Positions 47,292 through 60,515 of a stretch of 64,000 nucleotides of DNA are shown here, in pieces (position 1 is the stretch's first letter; every line of letters begins with the position of its first letter). The DNA lies in assembly GCA_948146395.1 (NCBI GenBank), contig OX411552.1, positions 55,974,399-56,038,398 of the forward strand. Reading direction: 5' to 3'. The notes beneath the pieces are model-generated. The model ran no database searches, was not told the origin of the DNA, and saw only the letters and a list, made by a program, of their open reading frames with translations. This DNA is from Fragum whitleyi (taxonomy: Eukaryota; Mollusca; Bivalvia; Cardiida; Cardiidae). A program made the translations under genes and the position numbers.

Positions 47292-48260
47292 ATGAATATG
47301 GGACGTTTATATAAAGCACAACATTACCGTGCATTAGGTATGGTCGAGGGTGGTCTTTCATACTGAAAAAATGGTCACTTCTAATTGGTTGTTCAAAGAA
47401 GACTATCATGAAACTATGATAATAGGCAACGCCCAGGATGTGAAAGAATAACGTCACGTCGGCAGGATCGTCAAATTAGGCTTTCCATCTTCGGGATAGG
47501 TTTCAGAATCCTATAAACGGCTTGAGAAATCATGGAATTGAACAACAATCTCATTAGCGCATCCACGGTTAGACCGCGCTTGTGTGAAGGTGTAATGATG
47601 AGCCATAACCCATATAGGTAATGTTTTGACACCAATTCGACGTCAAAATGGTTAAAACTGTTCTATGCAGCACCTGCGATGGATACAACATCAGTGGCAA
47701 GACGCCATGTTTCAAGATCAGTCCAGATTCTCGTCGATAGGACCAGAGAGTGTCGACGTCCCAGTAAACGTTTTGCTAATTGCTGCATTCAAGAGGCTTC
47801 ACGTTCTCGCGAAGGGAATGTTATGGAGTGGGTGGTATTTCTGGCGTCACAGGACACCTTTTTGGAAGTCATTGATGGGAATTTGAATGCAAGATGTTAT
47901 ATAGAAGAGGTACTGTAGCATTTAATGATACCTTTCTTGGGGAATCGTGGAGATGTCACGCTTTTCAATAGGACAACGCCAGACCCCACACAGCAAGGTT
48001 AACAATAAACTTTCTGGAACAAAAAAAACGTGCATACGTTACCTTGGCCCGCTTTCTCTCCTGATTTGAGCCCGATAGAAAATTGGTAAAACCAGCTAGA
48101 ATGTCGAGTGTTTGGCGGCAGACAACGCGTTCAGAATTGTCAGAAATTGAGGCAGGCACTTACCAGAGAGGTGGAGGAGATCTCTCAGTACAGAATCCAG
48201 CGTTTGATACAGCATGCTGGCGTACGCATTAATGGAGGACACACACGATACTTAGATGTG
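47292..48260 (+). pseudogene. Second Tc1/mariner transposase pseudogene
   Basis: Fragments in several frames: YKAQHYRALGMVEGGLSY at the start (HTH region); a middle part with MQHLRWIQHQWQDAMFQDQSRF at 47665, in place of the usual 'FSDESRF'; and PWPAFSPDLSPIENW near 48043, which keeps the E of the third catalytic site. Many stops and frameshifts; clearly dead and more decayed than the 33 kb copy. It sits exactly between genes A and B. Confidence 0.82.
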
Positions 48261-48459
48261 TAACTAAAGTTCAAGGTACACTACTCCATTTATAGTCACG
48301 GAATCTGTCCTTCATTTCTATGTTTCGATTCAGATGTGTAATAATACGACAAGAAAACAATAAAAATATAGTTAAACTGAAAACTTTTTATTTACCTATT
48401 TATGAATTTGTTTGACTACCAGTGGACATTTCAATTACGCTGAGTATAGTTTGAAATAA

Positions 48460-48560
48460 TTTTAATAGTGTTAGTGTGTGAAGCGAGTTTTGGATGAAAT
48501 TTATGGAGATAAGTACGATATCGAAACTATCGATATTTTGTTACATCCCTATGAGAAGAT
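48460..48560. mobile_element. Palindromic MITE fragment
   Basis: GTGTGTGAAGCGAGTTTTGGATG then a degraded GATATCGA..ATCGATA palindrome, as in the ACAGTTAAC family. Internal fragment only. Confidence 0.5.
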
Positions 48561-48915
48561 CTACATTTACGGAACCACCAAAAAGCGGTCTTTAAAGAAA
48601 ATGGTCGCTTAATACACGTTTTGTTTACAAAAGAAATATGCTTTTTAGTTGAATATGCTAATTTTTTAATATTTAATAATCTTATGTTATTAAAAACTCA
48701 ACAGAATCATCTAATTGAGACGATTCACTTGAGTTTTTACAACATATTATCGCTTACAACATATTATTCATATCTTATGAATCTTTATACCAAAAATACC
48801 TATTTTTAAGATATTTTGATTAAAAAAAAAGAGATTTTGAAAACGGTCGTTTAATGAAAATGGTAGCTTAATAAAATAATCGCTCGAGCAAGATTGACTG
48901 TAATGTGATAAGAAA

Positions 48916-49136
48916 TCAGTTTTTCAAAAGTTCACAAACGTAGTAAATTAAAGCCCCACACTGGATATCGTTAATTCTCCAATTATCGGCTCTACGCGAT
49001 TTTGCACAATCTGCACCCCATTTAACAGCATGATATTGTGCCCACAGGTATTTGTTGATGTCATGTATATGTCCATCCGACGACATCCACCGAGTGTAAC
49101 TATTTTCAACCCTCTCCAAGTCGACCCAGAAACCTC
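48916..49136 (-). CDS. Gene B exon 5: C-terminal half of the C-type lectin domain
   Basis: 221 nt after the acceptor TTTACAG. It encodes FWVDLERVENSYTRWMSSDG and continues to WRINDIQC and YYVCELLKN, then TGA. It aligns with gene A exon 5 without gaps. Confidence 0.9.
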
Positions 49137-52100
49137 CTGTAAATTTTAAAAAAATCTATTAATAAGATGTCTAGATTAACATTGGGTATTAATGTCTATC
49201 TATAAATCTAGTACGAACCCTTTGATTTAGGATCCCATTTCAATTGTCGGACGATTTTAATGGGTACCCACCACACAGGGTTTGTTTAAGATTTTTTAAA
49301 TATCTGATTCGTAAACCCAAATCACCTCTCCCCTTTTATCAGCTGGTCTGACATTTAACTGTTATATAAACACCAAGTGCACGAACAGCAAACCTTCGGG
49401 ATAAAACAGTAAATAGAAACGGGCTCAAAAGATATTACAATCTCCTTCTACTGTTTTTAAAGATTAAATAGAGACTTAACCCCTTATATCTTTAACATTT
49501 ATATATTTGAGAATCTTTAATAATCAGATTAAATAAAACTAACTCAAGTTAAAGTAATCGTATTATGTATGTAGGTATCTCTCATTGATACCTTTGTTGG
49601 AAAATGAACACATGTTGATAGTCATGGTAAACACATAACCCTTTTTACCCTAAGATGGTCTGAAATTTCTTCAAAAATAGTGTTCAGAGTTTATCTTAGA
49701 AAGAGTGGTAGCAATGAGTTTGAAGCTGTGTGTGAAAAACCATAGTTCTTATCTCTTAATTATTATATGTAGATCCAGACCTGTGAGATTCCTTCCATGA
49801 TTTACAGACTTCAGATTTCTTGTAAAGCAGAAACCTCAAACTAAAGTAGCATTTAATATTATTTTTGTCAAACTATGGTATACAAATTTATGGCAAAGCT
49901 TTTATTTGGGGAGCATAATCCGTCTCGGACGTATCTTGTTTTCCAACTTACGATTTAAACAAACTAATAAATGGTCCCAAATAAAAAAAGAAACGTGTCA
50001 TGTAGGCTGAAAAAAACTTTAAGAAAAATACCGGGTAATGTGCTTGAAATTCTTCGAAAGAACTCAAGTTTGTCAAAGGTTAAAATGTTTGTAAGCTTGG
50101 CGCCTTCGTAGTCGCATCTTTCCTTAGCTACGGTCTTGTTTACTTTTTTGTTGACGATTCTGCAATTGAAAAATGCACATAAGCCTTGCAAGATACAATT
50201 TGTAAGTAGATTAAAAATATTGTAGAAAAGGTATGGTGCATGAATCAAATAACATTAATTATGTTGTAAAGGAAATGACGAATTGTCAACACATATACGA
50301 AAATCTTTTATATTTTAATACATGTATACATATATAATAGATACTAAGTGTTTTATATGAAAGAAAAATATCTAACCAGGGTGTTGGAATTGATAATTGT
50401 AGAAGCTCTGTCGAGACAATTATCAATTCCTACAACGGAGTTAGATATTTTTCCATACAATTCACTAAGTACGTAATATGTTTCATCTTATAACCTCAAT
50501 TTGCGTTGTTTTTGTCGATGTTTCTAAAAGAAATGCACCAAAACCTGTATTGATGTGATATCACCTGACTGATATCAGGGATTCATTTCGTGGAAATAGT
50601 TTGTTTGCATTTTCACCGTCTTTACCAGAGCCACTTCCAACCGAATTTCCGCAAATTTTAAATGTGCTCATATAATTGAAGTATTAAGAGTTTTTTGCAT
50701 GATATATATATTAAAAAAACATTATTTTGACTCTAAAATATCAATGTTATCTGGTATAGGATGCGAAAATTAATCATGACTCGGCAAAGTCACCCTCGTC
50801 ATAAGAAATTTTCCCTCAACTTCAAAACATAGATATTTTGAGACCCTAACATAATATTTTCTATTTAACCTGTGAATACCTATAAATATTGCCTGAAAAA
50901 AGGGGATATGATAAACCTTTAGATATCAGGTCACTCGATCACGTGACAGTTTTATCATGTCACTTGGTCACGTGACCTGTGTGACCTTCTTTTGCGACTG
51001 TGAGGTTTGAAAAAGAGTCCTTCATTCGACCCCCAATCAGGTTTTTTTTTAACATTTATTTGGATGGTTCACCGCAGATTTTATTCGACCAAGGAGGATA
51101 TCAGAGATAGATATGCATTTGATCTAAATCTATGTCCGACCCATTATTAATTTCAAGAAAAGCATTGAATTGAGGTTTGCTTTTAGCGGTATAACTTGAG
51201 AAAAAATGGACGGTTCGGGCTGAGATGGCGATTGACTATAAAATCACCGATCATCTTCTTAAACATTCTTAATTTTCAAAAGTAATGATCAAAGATTCTC
51301 AAAGTCCTGTCGACACTGCAATGCACGTAAAACGTGAGACCGTATTTCACTTGATTTACACGGTTTTACAAATATATTAAGTGTCTGTAATTTTGAAATT
51401 AATCACGGTTGCGGAGCGCGACTAGCCTAGCAATAACGCATTGGACTGTCAATCTTGGGCTCGGCCAACATTTATCCGGCATTTGACAATAGTTAACATT
51501 ATGCAAGCCATTGGTATCCCAACAATTGGCGTATGATAAGTAGTACGCTAACGTTGGACTAGCAGCTGGTTGCTCGGATAAAATGTTTAGGTTTTATTGT
51601 TGTAGGAAACGACAGTAGGTTGGTGCACCAGTCGACGAAATATAACTGTTCATGCAGTTCTCCGCAAATTTACGTAAATTGATAGAATATTGACTGTTTG
51701 TATACGTAAAGCCAGTTTATCTTGCATTTAACTTCTAAATAATTCAAGTAAACCTGGAAATTGTTATATTTGCTTTTAGCCAATAAGTATGCACACAAGG
51801 AATTTTATGATCTCGTTGCATTTACGACTATAAATATTTAAAAAATACACTTAAACATGAACTGAGATTCTCTGTTTTGCTAAAACAATATTGTTGTTTC
51901 ACTTATTGTATGACAGACAATTTGTTGAAACAAAATACCCCATGTTTTTTATAACATGGATATCCGAATTATGATTAAAAATAAATATCTGGCACAACTG
52001 TATCAGGTCAATACAGTTTCAAGTGAAATGCTTCAAGTAAATCGCAATAACGTGGATGGTGCGCGAGATCCTTTACATTGTAACCGTGTTTTTCACCTAC

Positions 52101-55100
52101 TTCAGTTTGAAAGATTCGCCGTCTAATTCATATTGTTCGTATCCACATACATCATCCAGTCCCAGCCAAGTACCCTCCGGTGAACACTGAAAGTACTGAG
52201 AGTAACACCATCCCTTTATATGGTCGTAACAACCATAAATGAACTTCCCTCCCGGAGTGTTAATGTTACCCCACATATTCATAGTGCCGTAGCTATGGGG
52301 CTTTCCGCAGGCTTCAATAAAAAGAAAACGAAAGGCACATAAATTCGCCTTATCGCTCACCCTAGTGAACACTCTAAGACCTATTTTCAAAAAAATGCGA
52401 AAATGGTAACAAAGAATAAGCAAGGAACTAGAACCGTATCGGCTGAAAAATAGCAATTTTACATATTCAAACTTGACGAATAGAAAAAAAATCGTTGGGG
52501 CACTACTGCTTATAGTTGATGATTTTTTAAAATTAGATTCCATGACATTTTGATCAAGGAAAAGATTTAAAACACACTATCAAGTCAATCAATAGGAACA
52601 ATTCATAGCTTAATTTGGCTACAAATCAGGCATCTAGAGTGTTCACTAGGTAAATTATGACTATAGATGAGGGTCATTATACGATCCCTAAAGGCTTATC
52701 TTGAGCACGTCGTGCTCAGATCACATAAAAAAATCTATTAAGCCAGGAAAAAATGCTGAAAGTCTCTGACGCATACAATTTGTGCCAAAATTTAGGTTCT
52801 TTGTTGGGAATTAAGAATTCCCAGTTGTCCCTTTGTCGATGTTGTGTATAGGAGGGAAATATGAAGGTTTAAATCTAACGAATTTCAAGTGAATTAACTG
52901 TTATCAATCTTATTGATACATTTCTTTCTAGCTCGATAAATCTTGAAAACCTTGCCCTTATCTTTTGAAATATCCATTTAACTGAGCAGCATGATGAAAA
53001 CTCTTACTAAATGACGTTTAAGTGCTGAATGCCGATCGAGTTAACTTTAAATATCGACATGCCCTCAACTGTGACAATGTTTCAGAACAAGGACTTTAAG
53101 AGTAAGTTTGGTGACATTATTTTGAGCAGCTTAAGGTCGAGTAACGATGAATGTACATTTTGGAATCATGTCTAAGGAACAAAAATCACTTAGTTCTGGA
53201 TAACGAAGTCCAATCGAGAGCTCAAAACGCTGAGTTCCATTCTTTGGCGCTCGATTCTGCTTTAATATCTAGAACGCCAATTACCAAATGTTTTACACGC
53301 ATAGTGATCTTCTTCGACATGACAACTCTGTGTTCTGTCACAGTTTGGACATTGATTTGAGACACCTGTGGACTGAAATAAGATAAAAAAAACGAAACTA
53401 AATCTGCAGGAATTGAGATTCTTCACAACAAAAATGACGTAAGATGTGTAATCGCCCCCTCTGTTAACAGCATTTAAACTTTGGTGTTTTTTTTGTATTA
53501 AAAATCTTTCTCGAGGAAAAACAAAAACATTAATCAATCCATATTATGTTTTATAAATAGCACAAACATTTTGTATAAATAGCGCAACACACGTTTAAAA
53601 GAGATACGATACTTACAAATAGTTATGTAATGCTATCATTTAGCATTTTTAACTGTTTATTTTCAGATACATTCCCATGGCCTGATAAAAGATTTGTATC
53701 AACACTCTTGCTTTTAAGACAGCTAAATACAAAGAAATTGTTTTTGCCAACACAAAACATAACTCTTGTTAGCATACAATCCATTTGCTTCTCCCATGGT
53801 AACGCAGGTCCACCATGGTCACCCTACTTAATTGTTTCTTTCCGATGTTCTTAGCTCATCTGAGCACGAAATGCTCAAGGTGAGCTATTGTTATCGTCAA
53901 GTGTCCGTCATCAGTCGGTCATCGTCCGTCACTCGCAATTTCTTAAACATATTCTTCTCCTTAACCAGTTGGCCAATCTTGATGAAACTTTGTAAGGATG
54001 TTCTTCGGTCAAGCTGTACCAAATTTGCTCAAATAAATGAAATCCGCCCTTATCTCTCCCTTAACCCTTAACAAAAAGGGTGAAAATAGGAAATCTTCAA
54101 AAATCTTCGTTGAAACCAGTAGGAAGACAGCTTTCATATTTGGTATTCAGCATCATCTAGTGGACCTCTACCAAGTTTGTTCATATCAAGACCGTGGTAT
54201 CATAATTGGGCTTGACCCGGGCGCATCCCCTTTTTACATAGAATCAAACTACGTAAATGTCCAAAAACCATCTCCTCTGAAACCAGAAGGCAGACAGCTT
54301 TCATATTTGGTTTGTAGCATCTTCTAGTGGAGCTCTACAAGGTTTGTTCATATCAAGACCCTGGGGTATTATTTGGGCACCAGCTGAATGCATCCCCTTT
54401 AAGCTCACCTGAGCACGAAGGGCGAAAATAGGAAAATCTTCAAAAATCTTCTTCTCTGAAACCAGAAGGCAGACAGCTTTCATATTTGGTACGTAGCATC
54501 ATCTAGTGAACCCCTAGCAAGTTTGTTCATATCAAGACCGTGGTATTATATTTTAGCTCCATCCGGGCGCATCCTTTTTTTTTACATAGAAACAAAGTGC
54601 GAAATCATTAAAAATCATATTCTCTAAACCCAAAAGGCGGCAAGCCTTTATATTTTGGTATGGATCATAATCAAGAGGACAGTTACAAATTTTGTTTACA
54701 TCATGCCCTTTGGTTTATATTTGGGCTCTGAATGACCCCCATCCCCTATTTTACCTAGACATCAAGGAGAAAAGCTTAAAAACTTAATCTCTGAAACTAG
54801 AAGGCAGGGAACTATCTAAACAGTTTCGTCTTAGTTTAGTTTTTACTAATTTATTTTAGTTCGATTGCGACGAAAGCTTAAGCTTATAGAATCGCTCTCG
54901 AACACTCAATCCTGATGTTTTCTCCCTGACAGAGAGGCAGTGGTTTAAACCCACTGCTACCCATTTTTACAGCTGGGTGAACTGGGGCTGGCTATTAAGT
55001 CTTTGCCCATAAACACACCCCGGCGACAGTGGGGCTCGAACCACGGACCTCCAGGTCACGGATCGAGTGCATTTACCACTAGGCCACCGATGCAGTAGTT

Positions 55101-55900
55101 TCGTCTTATTGAATATCATCAAGTTTATTCATTACATGCCCTTTTTTTTCATAAGGGCTGTGTCCAGGCATATCACTTTTTCTCTTTGCTGAAAAGATTC
55201 CATGGTAGTGATCTTATGTAGAAATTATCTCGTTATTGACATGTGCCTATTTAATTGATTTGATACTCCAGGGGTCAAAGAGACTCGGGTGAGCGATCTA
55301 AGGCCATCATGGTCCTCTTGATTATACTTTGAATTACATTTAAACCCACATCAATATATTTACTTGTGCATCTCTCCAGCTGAAATTAGACCATTATGAC
55401 CCTCTAAGTAGTGACATTTTTGTAACAAATTATGCCGATGACGTTTAACGAATAGGTGTACACAAAGGATATTAATCATACTAATTCATGTTGTTGCTGT
55501 ATCTTGACTGAACTAAAATCTATGTTATTTCTGTAAAACTCTCGAACCTGTTATGAGAAAACAAAGGTCTTACCGTATCAAATAATTCATTTCTCCAAGT
55601 CACATAGCCAGCTCTTCTCTCCTCTGTTATGAAAATTCTTGTCATCCCTATATGATGCTCGAGTTTACAAATATGTCCTCGAATATGATAGTTAACAAGC
55701 ACACAACTTGTTACGGATTTACAAAATTCTCTACAATCGTTCAGACTAGCGATTGTTAGAGTCGTAAACGAGTCTCGACTCGGGTGAAGATGAGAGAACT
55801 TGAACTTTCGAGCGGTATTCAAAATGTTTCCAAAGATTAACGGCATACACAAAAGAAAGCTAGTAAGTCCAATGCACTTTGTCGCAGGAACCGTTATCAT
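48916..55900 (-). CDS. Gene B: secreted PAN - Cys linker - sushi - C-type lectin protein
   Basis: Five exons: 55574-55900, 53285-53372, 52101-52311, 50032-50159, 48916-49136. Total 975 nt, 324 residues plus stop, with phases 0, 1, 2, 1. Layout: signal peptide about 1-25; PAN/apple-like about 32-109 with C56, C60, C66, C78; Cys linker 110-138 (CPNC); sushi-like 139-200; C-type lectin domain 209-324 with four canonical cysteines and WRINDIQC. As in gene A there is no QPD/EPN motif. Exons 3, 4 and 5 have exactly the same length as in gene A; exons 1 and 2 differ by 9 nt each, whole codons. This length conservation and absence of stops argue that both genes are under selection. The gene is much shorter than A because its introns hold fewer insertions. 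Likely job: extracellular recognition (inference). Confidence 0.86.
50032..50159 (-). CDS. Gene B exon 4: N-terminal half of the C-type lectin domain
   Basis: 128 nt, acceptor CAATTGCAG, donor CCCG|GTATTT. It encodes IVNKKVNKTVAKERCDYEGA and KLTNILTFDKLEFFRRI, a good match to the first lectin helix pair. Confidence 0.9.
50370..50462. mobile_element. Foldback sequence in gene B intron 3
   Basis: AAAAATATCTAACCAGGGTG and TCTACAA...GGAGTTAGATATTTTT are outer arms; GGAATTGATAATTGT and ACAATTATCAATTCC are the inner stem. Single copy here; short, probably a mini-MITE. Confidence 0.65.
51402..51650 (+). mobile_element. tRNA-SINE, worn copy
   Basis: Matches 30368-30640: CGACTAGCCTAGCAATAACG head, GGGCTCGGCCAACATTTATC, and CCAACAATTGGCGTATGATA. 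The B-box is deleted. Inside gene B intron 3. Confidence 0.65.
52101..52311 (-). CDS. Gene B exon 3: sushi/CCP-like domain
   Basis: 211 nt, acceptor ATTGAAG, donor CTGAA|GTAGGT. It encodes CGKPHSYGTMNMWGNINTPG and continues to FQCSPEGTWLGLDDVCGYE. The same hidden TAG as in gene A lies just past the donor. Confidence 0.88.
53285..53372 (-). CDS. Gene B exon 2: short cysteine-rich linker
   Basis: 88 nt, acceptor TTATTTCAG, donor TTTG|GTAATT. It encodes STGVSNQCPNCDRTQSC, then HYACKTF. Three codons shorter than gene A exon 2; cysteines keep the same order. Confidence 0.8.
53852..55318 (-). repeat. CAAGAGG-type repeat, inverted, with a SINE inside
   Basis: Starts AGCTCATCTGAGCACGAAAT and ends GATCTAAGGCCATCATGGTC then CTCTTG. 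Three internal units of about 170-190 bp share GACAGCTTTCATATTTGGT and GTTCATATCAAGACC. The SINE at 54940-55097 lies within it. Fills gene B intron 1. Confidence 0.75.
54940..55097 (-). mobile_element. tRNA-like SINE fragment of a different family
   Basis: The right part is an inverted tRNA-like head (GTGGGGCTCGAACCACGGAC, then CACTAGGCCACCGATGC). The left part has CCGGCGACAG and CCCATAAACACACC. Not related to the other SINEs here beyond the tRNA head. Confidence 0.65.
55574..55900 (-). CDS. Gene B exon 1: signal peptide and PAN/apple domain
   Basis: 109 codons from ATGATAACG, donor GATACG|GTAAGA, phase 0. It encodes CIGLTSFLLCMPLIFG (leader) and LNDCREFCKSVTSCVLVNYH. Three codons shorter than gene A exon 1, within the leader. 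Confidence 0.88.
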
Positions 55901-56311
55901 TTTTTTTCATTCCTAATTAATAAGTAGAAAGCAGGCGATGTAGGCCAAGATCAGTCTTTACGTCTGTACAGGGTGATGTAAGTACATGTATATTCTGTCA
56001 GTCAAAGCTTTTGGATAATAAGAGATATGTCGTGAACTGTCTGAGAAGTGTACTTGACGAATTTCAAAATAAATGAAAGAAAGACTCGACGATTCAAATT
56101 TAAAGTTGGTTTAACAGAATAGATACTTAGAAACTTTCATAATACTTGCATTTGAACAACCAGAAACTATGTCGGTTTTGGTCCATTTAATTCTTCAATG
56201 AAAATGATGCATCGTATTGCTACGCATGATTCGGTTAAAAAATCTAAATCATTAATAAGAAAATAGTTAGAGATACTGGAAGACATTGATAGACAGAGGG
56301 GTGAGATTAGT

Positions 56312-56565
56312 TTGTTTGAAGCTAGTTTTATCCCGCTTTCAACAAGCATTCAGTTACATCGCGGAGGCTGGAGCACGTAACAGTGGAACCCTGGTATTTC
56401 TCAAACCAATACTACCACAATATTCTCGCCTAGCCTCCAGCTGATATCTGACATAGGTCTACGATTATCAATCAATCGTTTGAAGACAAATAGTCGAAAA
56501 GGATGAGTGCCACCGCCAGAAATTGACCCCCAAACCTCTAGATTGACAGTCCGATATAAGACAGT
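56312..56565 (-). mobile_element. MetaSINE-like copy upstream of gene B
   Basis: GCTAGTTTTATCCCGCTTTC core at left and a worn tRNA-like end with CAGAAATTGACCCCCAAACC at right. It occupies the same place relative to gene B as 46461-46655 does to gene A. Confidence 0.7.
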
Positions 56566-56567
<2 letters not shown>

Positions 56568-56605
<38 letters not shown>

Positions 56606-56700
56606 GGAAAGAGTAATAGAGAGAGAAAAACATACAGACAGAGACAGAGACAGTCCGACAAAGTGAACGGGAAACAGAAAAGAAGAAAGAGAGACAAATT
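56568..56700. repeat. GA-rich microsatellite
   Basis: Pure GA at about 56570-56599, then GA-rich sequence with ACAGACAGAGAC. Counterpart of 46660-46840. Confidence 0.9.
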
Positions 56701-56937
56701 ATGAATAAAGATAGGTAGAACAGAGAGACGATCTTGTGAGTAAGTATCAATGGTACCTTGTATTATTGATATACAGTTGGCTATTTATTTCGGCTGTGCC
56801 ACCTTTCCTTTTAAAAAGGGGCCACTTGTTTTATCGATTGATGGAATGCTACGGTTGTACTCATGCGTTTGTATTTCATGCCGTCGATATATAAGAGAAC
56901 AGTCAAATAATACTCCACATCTGAATCTTCACACGAA

Positions 56938-57755
56938 CAATGGGACCATGATGGACGTTTATCACTCACCCGAGTCTATTTGACCACTGGGACAACACAT
57001 GAATAAGACTGACCGAATTCCTCTTCGAAGGAGATAATTTGTATCCTTTTTCCAAAGATCGTTTTCAGACTATTGTTGAAAGATTCCATACTTTGTGGCT
57101 ATTTAAATTAGATGCACAGGGGCTGGGCTGAGCCCAAATATATGATTCTAAGAGAAGGAAATGAAAAAAACTTCATAAAGGTTAATACTATGAAGCTAAA
57201 CACCAATATCAGGGATGATCACCAATCGATTTCAGAGAAATAAATAAAAAAAGATTTCACTCTGTTTCTATGTAAAATAGGGTGAGCCCGGGCAGGGGCC
57301 ACATTTGAACCCAGGGACTTGATATGAACAAACTTGATAAATGTATATTGGATGATATTACATAAATAACGTAAATTAGTGTTCGTTCTAGTTTTACGAT
57401 TGTCACTCTTTGTTTCTATATAAAAAATAGAATACGCCAGAGCAAAGCCAAAATATCACCCAATGGGTATGGTATTAGTTTTCTTATTAAGAGATCTACT
57501 AGATTGTGCTTAAAACTAAATATGAGAGTTGTCTGCCTTCTGGTTTCAGAAAAGAAGATTTTGAAAGATATTTTACCCCTTTTCTTTGCAGGAGTAACTA
57601 GTGTTACGGGTTGATTTTGGTTTCTTGAACAACTTAAGTATAGCTTAACCCAAGGAATATGCCTACAAAGTTTTAATGATGTTAAAAGAAATTGAGGCCG
57701 ACGCAAGTCGCACGACGGATATAGGGCGATCACAATAGCTCACAGTTGGCACTTG
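56938..57755 (+). repeat. CAAGAGG-type non-coding repeat
   Basis: Starts CAATGGGACCATGATGGAC then CACTCACCCGAGTC; ends GGGCGATCACAATAGCTCAC. Interior resembles 35166-35966 (TCTGGTTTCAGA.AAGAAGATTTT). Confidence 0.7.
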
Positions 57756-57889
57756 GTGCATAACATCACTACTATACGACTGACCAAGACTCATGAATGC
57801 AAGGATGCATCTATCTAACATAGCTGCCTTTGTCTTTTATAACGGACATCAATCACAGATAATCTCGTCTTACTTATGTAAAAGATAAT

Positions 57890-60230
57890 GAACTAAATGA
57901 CGTCATTCCGACGTCATCCTTTACACGTTATTGCGGTATTTTTATCAACTAGGATTTCTAATAAAAAGACGATATTGAATGAATGGTCATTGAATACCGA
58001 ATTTATCACACGAGTCATCTATACACTGATAAAAACGAGGCTGTGCCGAGTATTTATCTGTTTTAGATGACGAGTTTAATAAATCCGGTATTTTATGAGC
58101 ATAAATTTGATATTCTATTCATAATATGACCTTATTTTTTATAATAAAAAGAGGCAAGTACAATATTTATAGATTCAAGTTATTCTGCGAAACTATTAAC
58201 GCAATTTACGAAATGATGTCAGCAAATCCATTATGACGTCATTTTCACAAGGCAAATATAACGTTCCAGCAGTTCTTAGCTCATTTGCATAGTTATTCCA
58301 CTGGTGTTATAACACCCGTGATATATTAAAAATATTCAACAGGATTATTTCAATCACGCGACGTAGGTTATATTATAAATGATGTAAACGGACACAATTA
58401 TCGTTTTTGTATGGAAAACAATCTTTGAGTTGAGACAAGCTGATCTTAGCTTTGTCTAGAATAGATAAGATATTAAACTTGATAACGTTTTTATTCTAAA
58501 CTTGGTTAAGAACAGCTTGGCTCATAGTTAATCAAGCGTCAGGTGCTATATGTCTACACTAGCCGTTTCATATCGGTTATACCACTAATTCTTCCTTATT
58601 TGTATCCACAATTAGGCTTCCTTGGATAGTTTCCTCTTCACTTGACTACATGCTTTACCTGGAAGAGGCGTTGATGGTGAAGATTAAACGAACAAAAATG
58701 GACTCTCAAATTAAACCTAAGTAATCTGATAAACGACTTCAATCCGACTTCAGTTCTTGTGACAATTCTTCGTCTGACTTTTTAAGTCATAAGTTCAATT
58801 CATTCGGAGAATTGTGAAAGACTCTACGGATACTTCTACACATGCAGGTAAAGTAGGGAACATAGTTGATTTGACAATCTGATCGTAACAGGACATAGCA
58901 TTGATGTGAATGAAAGGTGATCTTGTTTTTAGTTTGAATTTCATTCATAGATTACTTTTGCCTGGTAATTTTTAATTAGTATTTCAGAGTTAAAAATAAA
59001 ACGAATGGCTTAACTCGGCATCAGAAAATAATAATTCATTGACGAGTGGAATTGTCGGCGAAACTATTCGGTTGTACTGCTTGTCATCTTAAAGGAGTTA
59101 AAAGGATTTCTGACACTCAGATTCAGCAGTGTTGTCGCAAGCTACTGTATATCAGAAATTTAGCGTACTTTTCATTGTTTATATTGCTCGAGCGAATAAC
59201 CATTTTAAGCATCCTCCTATCTTCAAGCTGCTCTTTCACAGATTAGGAAAATGTGATTTTTGAAAATTTTCGTAAGATCTATCGGAAGTAACAACCTATT
59301 CATGTTGAAGCCTTTAAAATAATTAGATTCAATCTGGTAATGCATGGAAAGAAAGACCCATATTCCTGAATTTAATGAAATTCATTCTAAAAAATAAAGC
59401 GTCTACTAACGCTTGAAAAATTATCCTTCAATTTCGAGCCAACTATTTATGCATGTGCATTCAGCTTGTTTGTCTTATTCAATCAAAGATAAAGGTAAAA
59501 ACATTTGACAGCTGGAAACATAATATCAATACAAGCAAAAATTGAAAGATTATTCAAGGAAAATGACGATTTTGTAACTAATAGACTCGAAATTAATAGG
59601 CTGGTTCCTATACTGTTCTTGTCGCTGCGAAAAAAATAAATTACAAATTTATTGAAATATGTTGCTTAAAGTGTCAATGACCTTGAGCCTTTCTAAATTA
59701 TAAAAAAAAATGATACATTTCCAAATCTAAGAACAAGTTTGTATTTTTTCTATGAAAATCTGTGCAAGAACAGCTTTAAGCGATCAAAAGTCCATTCAAT
59801 GTAAGCAAATTCTGTGAGAAAGTAGACATTCTTAAACGAAGAATTGCTTATCATTCTTATGCTGTTGAATCCGATTAAAATTCTAATGGTTCGAACTTCA
59901 AAGAATTATTTTAGAATTATGCGACAATCTGTAAATGCTATCAAATGAAATATCTTTTTTATCGTGAAACGTATTAAGCGGCCATTCCCCTAAGTTGTCG
60001 CTTAACACAAGGTATACATTGTAAATAAATAGTTGAAAAGCAAAGTAAATTACACGCCTGAACGGTTTCTTGAAGTATTTGGATACAGTTACAGTCGCCA
60101 AGTAATTAAGAGACCTTACGTTATTGCAGCAAACCTTTTTTTAAAGTAAACTTTGTGAGGAACCAAAAACCTAATGCTAAATTCTGAATGGCAGTCTTCT
60201 AGAATATTTTCTAAGGATGAAAATCGCGAA
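57890..60230. other. Intergenic DNA between genes B and C, no gene recognised
   Basis: A palindrome-like pair at about 57995-58100 (ATACCGAATTTATCACACGA and AGTTTAATAAATCCGGTAT) may mark another small TIR element. Short frames at 59046-59246 and 59898-60101 show no known motif. Confidence 0.4.
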
Positions 60231-60234
60231 AAGA

Positions 60235-60515
60235 CGCATAATGAGTACGCCGAGTGAGTCTTGAATGAAATTCAAGGGAGATAAACAATATCGATAATTT
60301 CATCCAAATTGGACTATCGATATTTTTACACCTCTTTAATAAAATAAGCGCAATTTTCTGTTTTTGATTTCTTCGCGTACCAAAGTTGATTGTCTTGAAC
60401 GAATTTCTGGAGCGTTTCTGAATGGTGTTTGTGAGTGTTTGGTGATTGATGCGCTGATCGAATGGTTTTGAAAGGTTTTAATTGAGGTAAATGTCCATTT
60501 TGCGATGTTATTAAG
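60235..60515. mobile_element. Palindromic MITE, short worn copy
   Basis: GCGAGTGAGTCTTGAATGAA-like left half, core ATCGATAATTTCATCC...ACTATCGATATTTTTACACC, right part GTAAATGTCCATTTTGCGATG. Same family as 5935-6440. Confidence 0.6.

Noticed and set aside
47665..47918. Two overlapping frames read as possible genes
   Set aside because: Both are pieces of one decayed Tc1 transposase in different frames.
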